This document shows positions 1 to 7,121 of a DNA stretch of 12,996 nucleotides, piece after piece. The position numbers and the translations under genes are program-made. The stretch comes from Symbiodinium natans (lineage: Eukaryota; Sar; Dinophyceae; Suessiales; Symbiodiniaceae). The stretch is from assembly GCA_905221605.1 (NCBI GenBank), contig CAJNDS010002533.1, positions 363,868-376,863 of the forward strand, read 5' to 3'. Each line of letters starts with the position of its first letter. Position 1 is the first letter of the stretch. The notes under the pieces were generated by a model that was not told the DNA's origin, ran no database searches, and saw nothing but the letters and a program-made list of their open reading frames with translations.

Positions 1-230
1 ACTTTATACCCTGACCCTGCGCCCTAAACCGTAAGCCCTGAACCATCGGGAAGTTCAAGGGACAGGTGTATTCGGTTCAAGGTGCAGTCGTGGCGCACCC
101 TAACTGCCCCCTAAACCGTCTAGGCCCCGCAGGCGTAGGTGGCATCTTAAGGCATCTTCCGGCCGAAAGCTTAGGGCCTACCCGGCGCTGCAGTCAGTGC
201 TCCCTATACACTGACCATGCCATTCCTGAC
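1..230. other. Gene-free stretch with decayed CCCTAAA-like words
   Basis: Scattered words such as CCCTAAACC, CCCTGAACC and CCCTAACTG look like mutated telomere-type repeats. No ORF of interest and no RNA gene is visible. Confidence 0.5.
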
Positions 231-491
231 TAATTTCACACATATACATTTGTGTGTATATAGAGTATACACATAAACATATACATACGCCTGTTATGTA
301 TATACATCTACATTTGAATGCACATACACAAATACATAATGCACAAAAACATGTATAAATAATGAATAAACATATATATATATATATATACAATATATAA
401 TATCTAATTTAGTACGCATAGGCATACATGTGTATATGTGTGTATATATATACATACATATCTATCTATCTGTATATATATATATATATAG
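231..491. repeat. AT-rich microsatellite block (TA, TG, TATG/TACA, ATCT)
   Basis: It contains runs of alternating TA at about 371-390 and 475-490, TGTGTATA-type stretches at 427-450, CATACATA at 451-460 and ATCTATCT at 460-470. The 71-codon ORF across 178-393 on the minus strand is a by-product of this composition. Confidence 0.9.
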
Positions 492-1623
492 ATGCTTCCC
501 ACCCGCATTGATGCACTGTTGTCGGCTTCAACCCTCTGGCCCTGACTGAAACAATATGCTGAAAGTTTTTGGGCACTAGATCATGTCCTAATCTAGGTTG
601 CAGCGGACACAAAGAACGCCTTGTGAAGGGCCCGAGCTTAAATAGTTTGAAAGTATATATTGTGTTGCGTATTTCATCTTCTGGATATCGCTATTCTAGA
701 TCCTAGGTTGTAGCGGACACAGTATGCATTACTAGGGGTCAGCGATCTGAAGACAACTCGTGGCTCAAAAGGTGATTCATAATTAATGCAGCTTACTTGT
801 TACAATCAGGCGCCAGATATTTACGGTATCTTGGAGCTTCTTGTCGTAAATGCTGCGGTTCATGACAAATGGCCCCTATCTAAGACAGTAAACAGTATTT
901 GCATAAACTAAACGAGCTGGAAAGTTTAGATCCATGTTTTCGATTATTATGTTGGTTCCCGTCCCTTCATTAACACTGCGAACCACTTCACGAACTCCAT
1001 TTTAAGTGCAGCTGTTTCAATTTGCAAAGTACTCATACGATTAGCCGGCCGTCTTATTTGAAACCACATTAAGTAACACAAGTAAGTGCAGCACCCAATG
1101 GCCGTTTAAACGCACAATAGGGTAAAAAAGCACCGAGGCTCAATAGGGCCACAGGTGGTCCTGTCCCAATAGCTGTCCCTCATTCCGTTTCATTTCCCTC
1201 GGCCGTCATTTCAATAATATAGTGTTCTTTAAGAAGCAAAATTCAGTCCAGAGCGTAACTCCTAAACCCTGCCCCCCCTGGACTTGAGCGGTTTGCTGAA
1301 GTCCGTGCCTGAGCAAGACCAAAAACAACAACAGTGTCAATGGGGGGGCTTCCTATAGAACAAAACTACATATATAAAAAAATATTTGTATGCATTTATT
1401 TTGATCTGTGTATTTTGCTATGATATACGTTTGCTCAATATCATCACACACGCAGTACAATAGAGCAGAACTCTCACTCCATTTCCGGTCTCAGCACTGC
1501 GGAGAACCTCGCCCAGCAGCGATGGCTTTTTCTACAAGGCATGAAACTTCCTCAGACTCGAAATCGCAACAGAAACCCTTAATATAGGGGGCCTTTAATA
1601 ACTAGGATAGCTTTTAATTACTT
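492..1623. other. Gene-free stretch, mixed composition
   Basis: Both strands lack long ORFs. The only structure noticed is a diverged direct repeat of 19 bases at 593-611 and 703-721 (CTAGGTTG then C or T, then AGCGGACACA). No telomere-like array lies here. Confidence 0.5.
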
Positions 1624-1630
1624 GAAAGAG

Positions 1631-1713
1631 GGACCATAAGGGAATACTATTAGTGTAGGTTTTTGGGGTGGTTAGTATAGTTTTCTGACAAATGGACCAT
1701 AAGGGAATACTAT
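1631..1713 (+). repeat. Direct repeat of 20 bases
   Basis: GGACCATAAGGGAATACTAT occurs exactly at 1631-1650 and 1694-1713. A diverged third copy is at 3396-3416 (GGGCCATGAGGGAATGCTGTT). The segment between the first two copies (TTTTGGGGTGGTTAGTATAG) also matches the lead-in to the third copy, so the repeat unit is at least 55 bases. Confidence 0.85.
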
Positions 1714-1734
1714 GAGAAATACGTCCGACCCCTA

Positions 1735-1878
1735 TACTTGGAGGTTCATGGTACTTCTTAACCAATCATAAGTGTACTTCTAATCCATTTGTCAGCCCCT
1801 TAAGTGCCTTAATATGGTTACAAGTACAGCAATAAGTACAGTTAGAACTGGTTAACAAGTACCATGAACCTCCAAGTA
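1735..1878. mobile_element. MITE-like element with 30-base terminal inverted repeats
   Basis: The left arm at 1735-1764 begins TACTTGGAGGTTCATGG, and the right arm at 1849-1878 is its reverse complement with one mismatch in 30. The element is 144 bases, has no coding capacity, and both ends carry TA, as expected if a TA target was duplicated. It abuts a CCCTAAA tract directly on its right. Size, inverted repeats and lack of genes fit a non-autonomous DNA transposon, but family and mobility are not shown. Confidence 0.6.
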
Positions 1879-1910
1879 ACCCTAAACCCTAAACCCTAAA
1901 TCCCAAACCC
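1879..1910 (+). repeat. Short CCCTAAA tract
   Basis: Three clean and one decayed CCCTAAA units directly follow the MITE-like element at 1735-1878. Confidence 0.85.
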
Positions 1911-2007
1911 TTTATTAACCGTCTGGCCGAGGCCGGCGCAGCTTTGTGGGCCCCTGTCGCTGGGTGCTCGTCGTCACCGCCAGGGGCACCCTGCCATGGA
2001 GATAGTT

Positions 2008-2188
2008 TGGGGATGTTCCCCCTTATACTAATCGGCCTTAACAGGGATGATAGGGTTTAGGGTTCAGGGTTTAGGGTTTGGGGTTTGGGGTTTAGGGTTG
2101 GGATGCTTCCCCTTATACTAACAGTCCTTGATAGGGAACACATTGGGGGTACTGATACGGACTGTTAGTATAAGGGGGAACATCCCAA
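2008..2188. repeat. Foldback with a telomere-like tract in its loop
   Basis: GGATGTTCCCCCTTATACTA (2011-2030) has an exact reverse complement at 2166-2185. A third copy with two mismatches lies in direct orientation at 2101-2120, so a shorter hairpin (2101-2185) is nested in the longer one. Between the direct copies lies a TTTAGGG-type tract at 2051-2099. It may be a mobile foldback element or the product of a rearrangement. Confidence 0.8.
2051..2099 (-). repeat. TTTAGGG-type tract, partly decayed
   Basis: TAGGGTTTAGGGTTCAGGGTTTAGGG and related units read on the plus strand, so the orientation is opposite to the tract at 1879-1910. Confidence 0.85.
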
Positions 2189-2986
2189 GAGATAGTCGCT
2201 GCCTATGAGCTACCTTGATACCATGCCATTAAAAAACGATAAAAAGATAAAACATACCTTTAACTTGTGAGTCCATCGGCCCGTTTATAAGGTACACGGT
2301 TACACTAGATAGCTGAGATGAGTTGGATTGGGGGGGGGGTGAAGGACTATGGGCTTCATCCAAAGTGGTTCCAAAAATGAAGCCCCCCTGTTTTTGGGAG
2401 TCTCCTAAAGAAGTTCCACTTGTGAAACTCCCATTTGTGCTTAGAGCTTGGGCAGTCTGGAAGAAAATAGACCTTAAACCTTACACCCCAAACCCGAAAC
2501 CGGAAAGGGGTGGTTCAACAGGTCCTCTAAAGCCTACCAAGGGAACGTTGCCTTCCAAAACCCAAGAGTAACCTAGGAATAAACAGGGACCCTGCTTGGT
2601 GTGAAGGGCTTAAAAAGGGCACCTACACCCCCCAAAAAAGAAATTAAGGGCCTACCCTGGGTCCTTAGTATAGTATACACTTGAGCCTTAAAAGGGGTTC
2701 CTGTAGCTTCTTTTGGGCACCTAAACCCTAAGTTTGAAAAGGAATCTAGGTTCTACCTTCGTTTTTTTGAGGAACTTGCACCATGGACGCCCCCTTCAAA
2801 ACGCCACCAACCATGCAAGCAGTGCCCTCTGGTCCGTTCCGGCAACGACAGACCTCTGTGGCCGCGAAGGAATGCGGCTAAGGATTTGCAAGGGGTGCTA
2901 TACCGAGAGCGCTTAGTCAGAACATAGACGAGAATCACAGAGCTATGTAGGAACCCTTACTTTGATTCAAGGATGTTCTTGCTCAA
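2189..2986. other. Gene-free stretch with part of a dispersed repeat
   Basis: The region holds a G10 run at 2330-2339 and one copy of a dispersed repeat (2560-2665). ORFs of 60 to 82 codons occur on both strands, with no domain and no protein-like composition, so they are not called. Confidence 0.45.
2560..2665 (+). repeat. Dispersed repeat, copy 1 (partner at 4781-4897)
   Basis: It begins ACCCAAGAGTAA and keeps the same word order as the partner: an AGGGCACC/AGGGACCC block, CTTGG-TGAAGGG, CTC/CTT then an A/G-rich piece, CCCCC-AAAAAA, AGGGC-TACCCTG. I estimate about 70 percent identity by eye. Confidence 0.6.
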
Positions 2987-3035
2987 CCCTAAACCCTAAA
3001 CCCTAAACCCTAAACCCTAAACCCTAAACCCTAAA
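2987..3035 (+). repeat. Interstitial telomere-type array, seven perfect CCCTAAA units
   Basis: Forty-nine bases of uninterrupted CCCTAAA. This is the plant/algal telomere type, found here far from any visible chromosome end. Confidence 0.95.
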
Positions 3036-3154
3036 AAGGGTACAGGGTATTGGCAATTGGGGATTGAGAGAGCCGTTGAGGTGGCGAATTGCAGTAGGAA
3101 GCAAAAACATCAGTCAGCTATCCTAAGCCCTACTGTAACCCTGGCTGAAATTCT

Positions 3155-3345
3155 ACCCTAAACCCTAAACCCCAACCCCTAAAGCCTGTAATCCTGGAAA
3201 ACCGAAGCCATCGAACCCTCGACCCCAAACCCTGAAAACCCCTAACACAGTGAAACCCTACACGCCAAAAAACACGAAAACCCCAACCGGAAACCCTGAA
3301 ACCTCTCAAACAAAGAGAAGGAACCAAGAAAATGCAATAGGGCAT
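3155..3345 (+). repeat. Decayed CCCTAAA region
   Basis: Two clean units at 3155-3168 are followed by about 150 bases rich in CCCTGAAA, CCCCAACC and CCCTACA words. A 71-codon minus-strand ORF here is a reading of the same repeat. Confidence 0.65.
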
Positions 3346-3364
3346 TAATAATAATTAGAACAGG

Positions 3365-3420
3365 GTTTTGGGGGTTAGTATAGTATGTTCATAAAGGGGC
3401 CATGAGGGAATGCTGTTGGT
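3365..3420 (+). repeat. Diverged copy of the 1661-1713 repeat
   Basis: It has the same order of words as at 1661-1713: TTTTGGGGGTTAGTATAGT, a short spacer, then GGCCATGAGGGAATGCTGTT. The match is by eye and imperfect. Confidence 0.6.
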
Positions 3421-3555
3421 CATTCTGCCGACAAATATATTACACACCTCAGAGCGCTAAGTCCAGACTCTGCATTCACAGCCTTTTGGGTGTTGGGGTG
3501 GGCCGTGGGCGTCTTCAAGTTTTACGGTTGCGGGCTTTGGAAGCCCTATAAACCC

Positions 3556-3656
3556 TAAGGACCCATGTACCTATAGAGGATACGCTTGGGCCTTAGTGGG
3601 GCCTGCGTAGTAGCTTTGGGGCCCAAGTATATACTATATAGGTACATGGATCCCTA
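3556..3656. repeat. Foldback, imperfect arms of about 37 bases
   Basis: The left arm at 3556-3592 (AAGGACCCATGTACCTATAG... to ...TTGGGCC) pairs with the right arm at 3619-3656 (GGCCCAAGTATA... to ...GGTACATGGATCCC), with mismatches in the middle. A 26-base loop separates them. Both flanks are CCCTAA-type sequence. Confidence 0.75.
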
Positions 3657-3741
3657 AACCCTAACCCTAATCCCGAAACCCTAAACCCGAACCCTAAATC
3701 CTAAACCCTAAACCCTAACCCAGCCCTAAACCCTAAAGCCC
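3655..3741 (+). repeat. Partly decayed CCCTAAA array
   Basis: About twelve CCCTAAA, CCCTAA or CCCGAAA units in a row directly follow the foldback at 3556-3656. Confidence 0.85.
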
Positions 3742-3960
3742 GAAAGCCTAAGCCTCGTGCAAGGGCCCATCAGACACCCGAGAACACCCCTTGCGCCGAG
3801 TCTAAGGCTTCCGGATCTCCGAGGGTAGCCCTGCATCCTGCAAACAGGCGTTTCCCTACTCTATACTTCCCTTAGAACCTTAATAAAAACAATATGTTGA
3901 TTATCCTCTTGGGTTTTATATGAACAAAAAGGAAAAATAGTTCCCAAGGAAGAGAGTACT

Positions 3961-4027
3961 TTGGAGTAGATCCTGGAAAAAGGTATATACCTTTTAGGTG
4001 TAAGTAGCTATAGGAACCCAGAACCAA
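3961..4027 (+). repeat. Dispersed repeat, copy 1 (partner at 5511-5582)
   Basis: It starts TTGGAGTAGATCCTGGAAAA and ends GGAACCCAGAACCAAA. The two copies keep nearly all words, with small indels. No coding potential. Confidence 0.8.
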
Positions 4028-4060
4028 ACATGTGTTCAATTTTAGTACTCCAAAACCCAG

Positions 4061-4165
4061 GTTTAGGGTTTGTGGGGTTGGGGTTCAGGGCTTAGGGTTT
4101 GGGGTCTAGGGCTCAGGGTTTAAGGTTTAGAGTTTAGTTTAGGGTTCAGGGTTTAGGGATTTTCA
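4061..4165 (-). repeat. TTTAGGG-type tract, decayed
   Basis: It reads GGTTTAGGGTTTGTGGGG, GGGTTCAGGG, GGGTTTGGGG and AGGGTTTAAGG on the plus strand, opposite in orientation to most tracts in the window. Confidence 0.8.
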
Positions 4166-4197
4166 GTTTAATGTTGCACCCGCAATATTCTACGGGG

Positions 4198-4279
4198 CCG
4201 CTATTATGAAAAGTTTTCCGGCTATTCAGGATCTGGACCCTCTGTTTTGGGGGTCCGCTATAATGAAAAGATTTCCGGC
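4198..4279 (+). repeat. Direct repeat, 25 bases, 57-base period
   Basis: CCGCTATTATGAAAAG...CCGGC at 4198-4222 recurs at 4255-4279 with two substitutions, both T to A. The intervening sequence includes a GGACCC/GGGTCC pair. Confidence 0.85.
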
Positions 4280-4458
4280 CGGGCCTGTTTTTTTTTAATG
4301 GTTTTTGAGGTCAAGTTCTTAGTTTGAGATCTGGTTCCAAAACCCTGAAGAGAGCTCAATCTCCTGAACCCCCCCCTGACTGTTTGGGGTCTTTTTTTAT
4401 TCAGGGTCGCGACTGTTGGGCGGGGGGGGGGGTTACATTATTAAAGCAGGTCCAACAT

Positions 4459-4510
4459 TAGGGTTTAGGGTGTAGGGTTTGGCGTTTAGGGTAACTAGGG
4501 TTTATAGGGC
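4459..4510 (-). repeat. Short TTTAGGG-type tract
   Basis: AGGGTTTAGGGTGTAGGG, GGCGTTTAGGG and AGGGTTTATAGGG read on the plus strand. It lies just after a G11 run at 4422-4432. Confidence 0.75.
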
Positions 4511-4595
4511 TTAACCCACCGGTTATGGGTTTTACCCGCAGCCGGATAGTCTTCGGGGCAACTTCCGCAATTCCAAGGCTAGGAGCCATGAAACT

Positions 4596-4724
4596 CCTAC
4601 AAGGAGGGGCCCCCGTAGTTTTAAGTAGAGTCATAAGGACCCTAAATTTAGTGATAAGGATCCTAAATTAGGTTAGAAGTCCCTTAACTATAGTCAGTTT
4701 AGTAAGGGGGCCCCTTATTGTAGG
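4596..4724. repeat. Foldback with direct repeats inside
   Basis: The left end at 4596-4615 (CCTACAAGGAGGGGCCCCC) is the reverse complement, with two mismatches, of the right end at 4704-4724 (GGGGGCCCCTTATTGTAGG). Inside, CATAAGGACCCTAAATTTA (4632-4650) and GATAAGGATCCTAAATTA (4652-4670) are near-identical direct copies. This fits a short foldback or MITE-like element of about 129 bases. Confidence 0.6.
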
Positions 4725-4780
4725 TGAATGCAGCCCCAGGTCATCAGACTCTTGAGAGCCCGCGGCCTCTAGATTACAAG

Positions 4781-4897
4781 ACCCAAGAGTAAGTTAAGAA
4801 TGGAAAGGGCACCCTTCTTGGGTTGAAGGGGCTCATAGGGAACCTGAACCCCCGAAAAAATGGAATCAGGGCATACGGCATACCCTGAGGTTCCCAG
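4781..4897 (+). repeat. Dispersed repeat, copy 2 (partner at 2560-2665)
   Basis: It starts ACCCAAGAGTAAG and continues in parallel with copy 1 through CTTGGGTTGAAGGGG and CCCCCGAAAAAATGG to TACCCTGAGG. A minus-strand ORF (4774-5076, 100 codons) overlaps it, which lowers the chance that the ORF is a gene. Confidence 0.6.
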
Positions 4898-5277
4898 TCA
4901 ATTGTTTTCACCTTTTCGGGGATGCCCTGGGCGGCCATAACATACCAGGGGCCGTCGTATAGTAGCATTTTGTCCCCGTCCATTCGAAAAAAAGTGTTCG
5001 CATGGTGGTTTTGTACATGAGGCAAAAAAAGGGCATCACGTAAAACTGTCCTTTCACAAAATGTACTTAAGAGCATTCATGCAAAAACGGTTTAGGGTTT
5101 TTCGTGGGTCGGATGTGCTGTATTCTGATTTGCGGGCAGAAAGGCATATTCGGATTCGTTGGTCGGAGATCTACTGCGACTACTCGTAGTACTAGAACGA
5201 TCAGGCATGAAGCTCAAGGAATCATCTCCGAAACAGGAGCCCCCCCGTATTCGAAGAACCCTCAACAAAACAGGTAC
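4898..5277. other. Stretch with one weak ORF (minus strand, 4774-5076)
   Basis: The ATG-started minus-strand ORF of 100 codons has a protein-like middle (MDGDKMLLYDGPWYVMAAQG), but its C-terminal third lies in the dispersed repeat at 4781-4897. I do not recognise it and give it little weight as a gene. Confidence 0.3.
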
Positions 5278-5400
5278 GGCTCCTTTTCCCCAAACCCCCG
5301 ACCTCAAACAAACCCTAAGGCTTAAACCCCTAAAAACCTAAAACCCTTAAACCCTAAACCCAACCAGCCACTGAACCCCTAACTCCTAAACCCTGAAGGG
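5278..5400 (+). repeat. Decayed CCCTAAA region
   Basis: AAACCCTAAGG, AAACCCCTAAAAACC, TAAAACCCTTAAACCCTAAACCC and CCCTGAAGG follow each other without strict period. Confidence 0.7.
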
Positions 5401-5510
5401 AAGGAGGATGTCCTCGAGAAGGCGCTGGAGAGCTTTCGCCTGAGGGGTGCGGAGTCACACCCCTAGACCCAGACTCTAGGGCTCCTATGTACTACCTTTT
5501 TGGCCCGAGT

Positions 5511-5582
5511 TTGGAGTAGACCCTGGAAAAAAGAGTATATACTTTTTAGGTATAAGTAGCTATCATAGGAACCCAGAACCAA
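5511..5582 (+). repeat. Dispersed repeat, copy 2 (partner at 3961-4027)
   Basis: It starts TTGGAGTAGACCCTGGAAAA and ends GGAACCCAGAACCAAA, with four or five extra bases (such as ATCAT before AGGAACCC) relative to copy 1. Confidence 0.8.
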
Positions 5583-5690
5583 AAAGGCGAAATGCACAGA
5601 ACCAGGCCTATGCCTAAAACCTGAGCTATGGGATGAGGTTTTGTAGCTCAGGTCTCGGAGCTCGAATGTCTTGGTCCCAAACCTACCTCG

Positions 5691-5774
5691 ACCCCTCCCC
5701 CGTCCCCCCCCCTCTCCACTCTCATCCCCACCACCAATCCCTTGTTCCTCCATCCCCCCCACCCCACCCCCCCA
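5691..5774 (+). repeat. Pyrimidine-rich tract, long C runs
   Basis: Nearly all bases are C or T, with several C runs of 5 to 9. The complementary strand has matching G runs. The proline- and histidine-rich ORF across 5633-6058 is a product of this composition. Confidence 0.85.
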
Positions 5775-5782
5775 ATTTCTGG

Positions 5783-6772
5783 GCTTTGGGGCCTAAACCT
5801 GACGGATGTTCCAGTACTGCAAAACCCGGCCGCCGTGCCTTAGGCAGTAGGTCAGGATTCTCCGACCTCAGCGATTTAGGGTTAAGGGTTGAGGGTCTGT
5901 CTGAATTGGAGGTCCTGACGAAGGATTCAGGGTGTAGGCTTAGGCTTTTTAGGGTACCGTATTGTGCACAGGACACCCCACCAAGCGGACCACAATGCAG
6001 CTGTTCGGTCTTGCAGGAACTTCGGATTTGGGTAACCTGGGTGCCACAAAGGGTCTAGGATTTAGGACTTCATTCGTTTCTGTGTGTGGGGGGGGGGGGG
6101 GGGATGGCTGAACCCCACACTTGGGTGCTGTGACCGAATTCTTTGTCAATGATGGTACCCACCGTTTTTCGGTCTGCCCTACTGCCAAATGTTATCAGCA
6201 CTGCGCGCCCTACGACTCACTACGACGCTGAGAGGGCTCGACAGTCCCGCTGCACTGCCTCGAACCCCGAACCCTTGACACCCTGACCCTGAACCACACC
6301 CTCACCTCCCGGCAAAGGCAACAAAAAATTGCCCTCATCTACCCCTAGAAACCATCAACCTCAAGCCCTAAAATGCCCCACAAGACCGACCACACCCTAA
6401 CTCACCCTTTGCTCGGGGCGCGGACGTGAGCTCCGGAAGCCTGGGTTCATGGTCATGGCAGGAACCAACATGGCACGAAGGTTCGGGCTTGGGGTTTAGA
6501 GATTGAGGGTTGCAAAGGAACAGAACCGGAAACCCTAAACCCTAGACCTAAAGCCTCAACCCTACACCGCATTGTCAGAACATTGTCAGAAAGCTGGTAA
6601 CACAGGCAGCCAGGGCCGGAGAGCTAGCAGTCATGTCTTTATTGTGTTTTTCGTTTGTTTGGAGAGGGGAGCGGGGGAGCGGGGGGGTGGGCTGTTTCCA
6701 GAATAGTTCTGCAGGGCAGACCCTGTGGGAATGGAGAAAGGAGGGCTCGAAGGTTAAGGGTTTCAAGCTTGG
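5783..6772. other. Gene-free stretch with scattered decayed telomere-like words
   Basis: No ORF with protein-like composition and no recognisable RNA gene. It holds a G16 run at 6088-6103, TTTAGGGTTAAGGG at 5876-5890, CCCTGACCCTGAACC at about 6280, GGGGTTTAGAG near 6490 and AAACCCTAAACCCTAGACC near 6530. Confidence 0.5.
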
Positions 6773-6803
6773 CCCTAAACCCTAAACCCTAAACCCTAAA
6801 CCC
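6773..6803 (+). repeat. CCCTAAA array, four perfect units
   Basis: Four uninterrupted units at 6773-6800 and a partial unit, directly before the 30-base tandem duplication. Confidence 0.93.
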
Positions 6804-6814
6804 TTTTGGTGTGT

Positions 6815-6874
6815 CATCGCGTGTTTACGGAAGGGGTAGAAGTTCATCACGTGTTTAGGGAAGGGGTAGAAGTT
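6815..6874 (+). repeat. Tandem duplication, 30-base unit, two copies
   Basis: The unit at 6815-6844 (CATCGCGTGTTTACGG...AGAAGTT) is repeated at 6845-6874 with two substitutions (CATCACGTGTTTAGGG...). The period is exactly 30 bases. Confidence 0.93.
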
Positions 6875-7025
6875 GAGCAACCGGTTGGGCTTGCCCCCAG
6901 AAGATGCCAGCACTCGAATGATGGAACACTCTGCGCCCCACTCTACACTGCTTCGTCTCCTTCCGAAGTACGACAAAACCCAACCCTAAAACTTAGAACC
7001 TAGAACAACTAGAAATAACCCTAAG

Positions 7026-7121
7026 CCCTAAACCCTAAACCCTAAACCCTAAACCCTAAACCCTAAACCCTAAACCCTAAACCCTAAACCCTAAACCCTA
7101 AACCCTAAACCCTAAACCCTA
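7026..7121 (+). repeat. Longest telomere-type array, 13 perfect CCCTAAA units
   Basis: Thirteen uninterrupted CCCTAAA units plus a partial one, preceded by two decayed units (CCCTAAG). It separates the repeat-rich left half from the flank of the zinc-finger gene. The length without errors suggests a recent insertion or recent expansion. Confidence 0.97.

Noticed and set aside
755-775. Spliced-leader-like word GTGGCTCAAAAGG
   Set aside because: It shares only GGCTCAA with the dinoflagellate leader, too little to report.
2323-2571. 82-codon plus-strand ORF
   Set aside because: It runs through a G10 run into repeat sequence; composition is not protein-like and no relatives are recognised.
2734-2938. 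Overlapping ORFs of 60 and 61 codons on both strands
   Set aside because: Open on both strands by chance; no start context, domain or conservation clue favours either.
4774-5076. 100-codon minus-strand ORF as a gene
   Set aside because: The middle is protein-like, but a third of it lies in a dispersed repeat also found at 2560-2665, so it is described only as a weak ORF.
5633-6058. 141-codon plus-strand ORF rich in Pro, His and Ser
   Set aside because: Its first half is a translation of the C-rich tract and its second half of decayed telomere-like DNA; there is no domain.
1-7121. tRNA, rRNA or snRNA genes
   Set aside because: I found no B-box-like GGTTCGA-type sequence in a cloverleaf context and no recognisable rRNA or U-RNA stretch.
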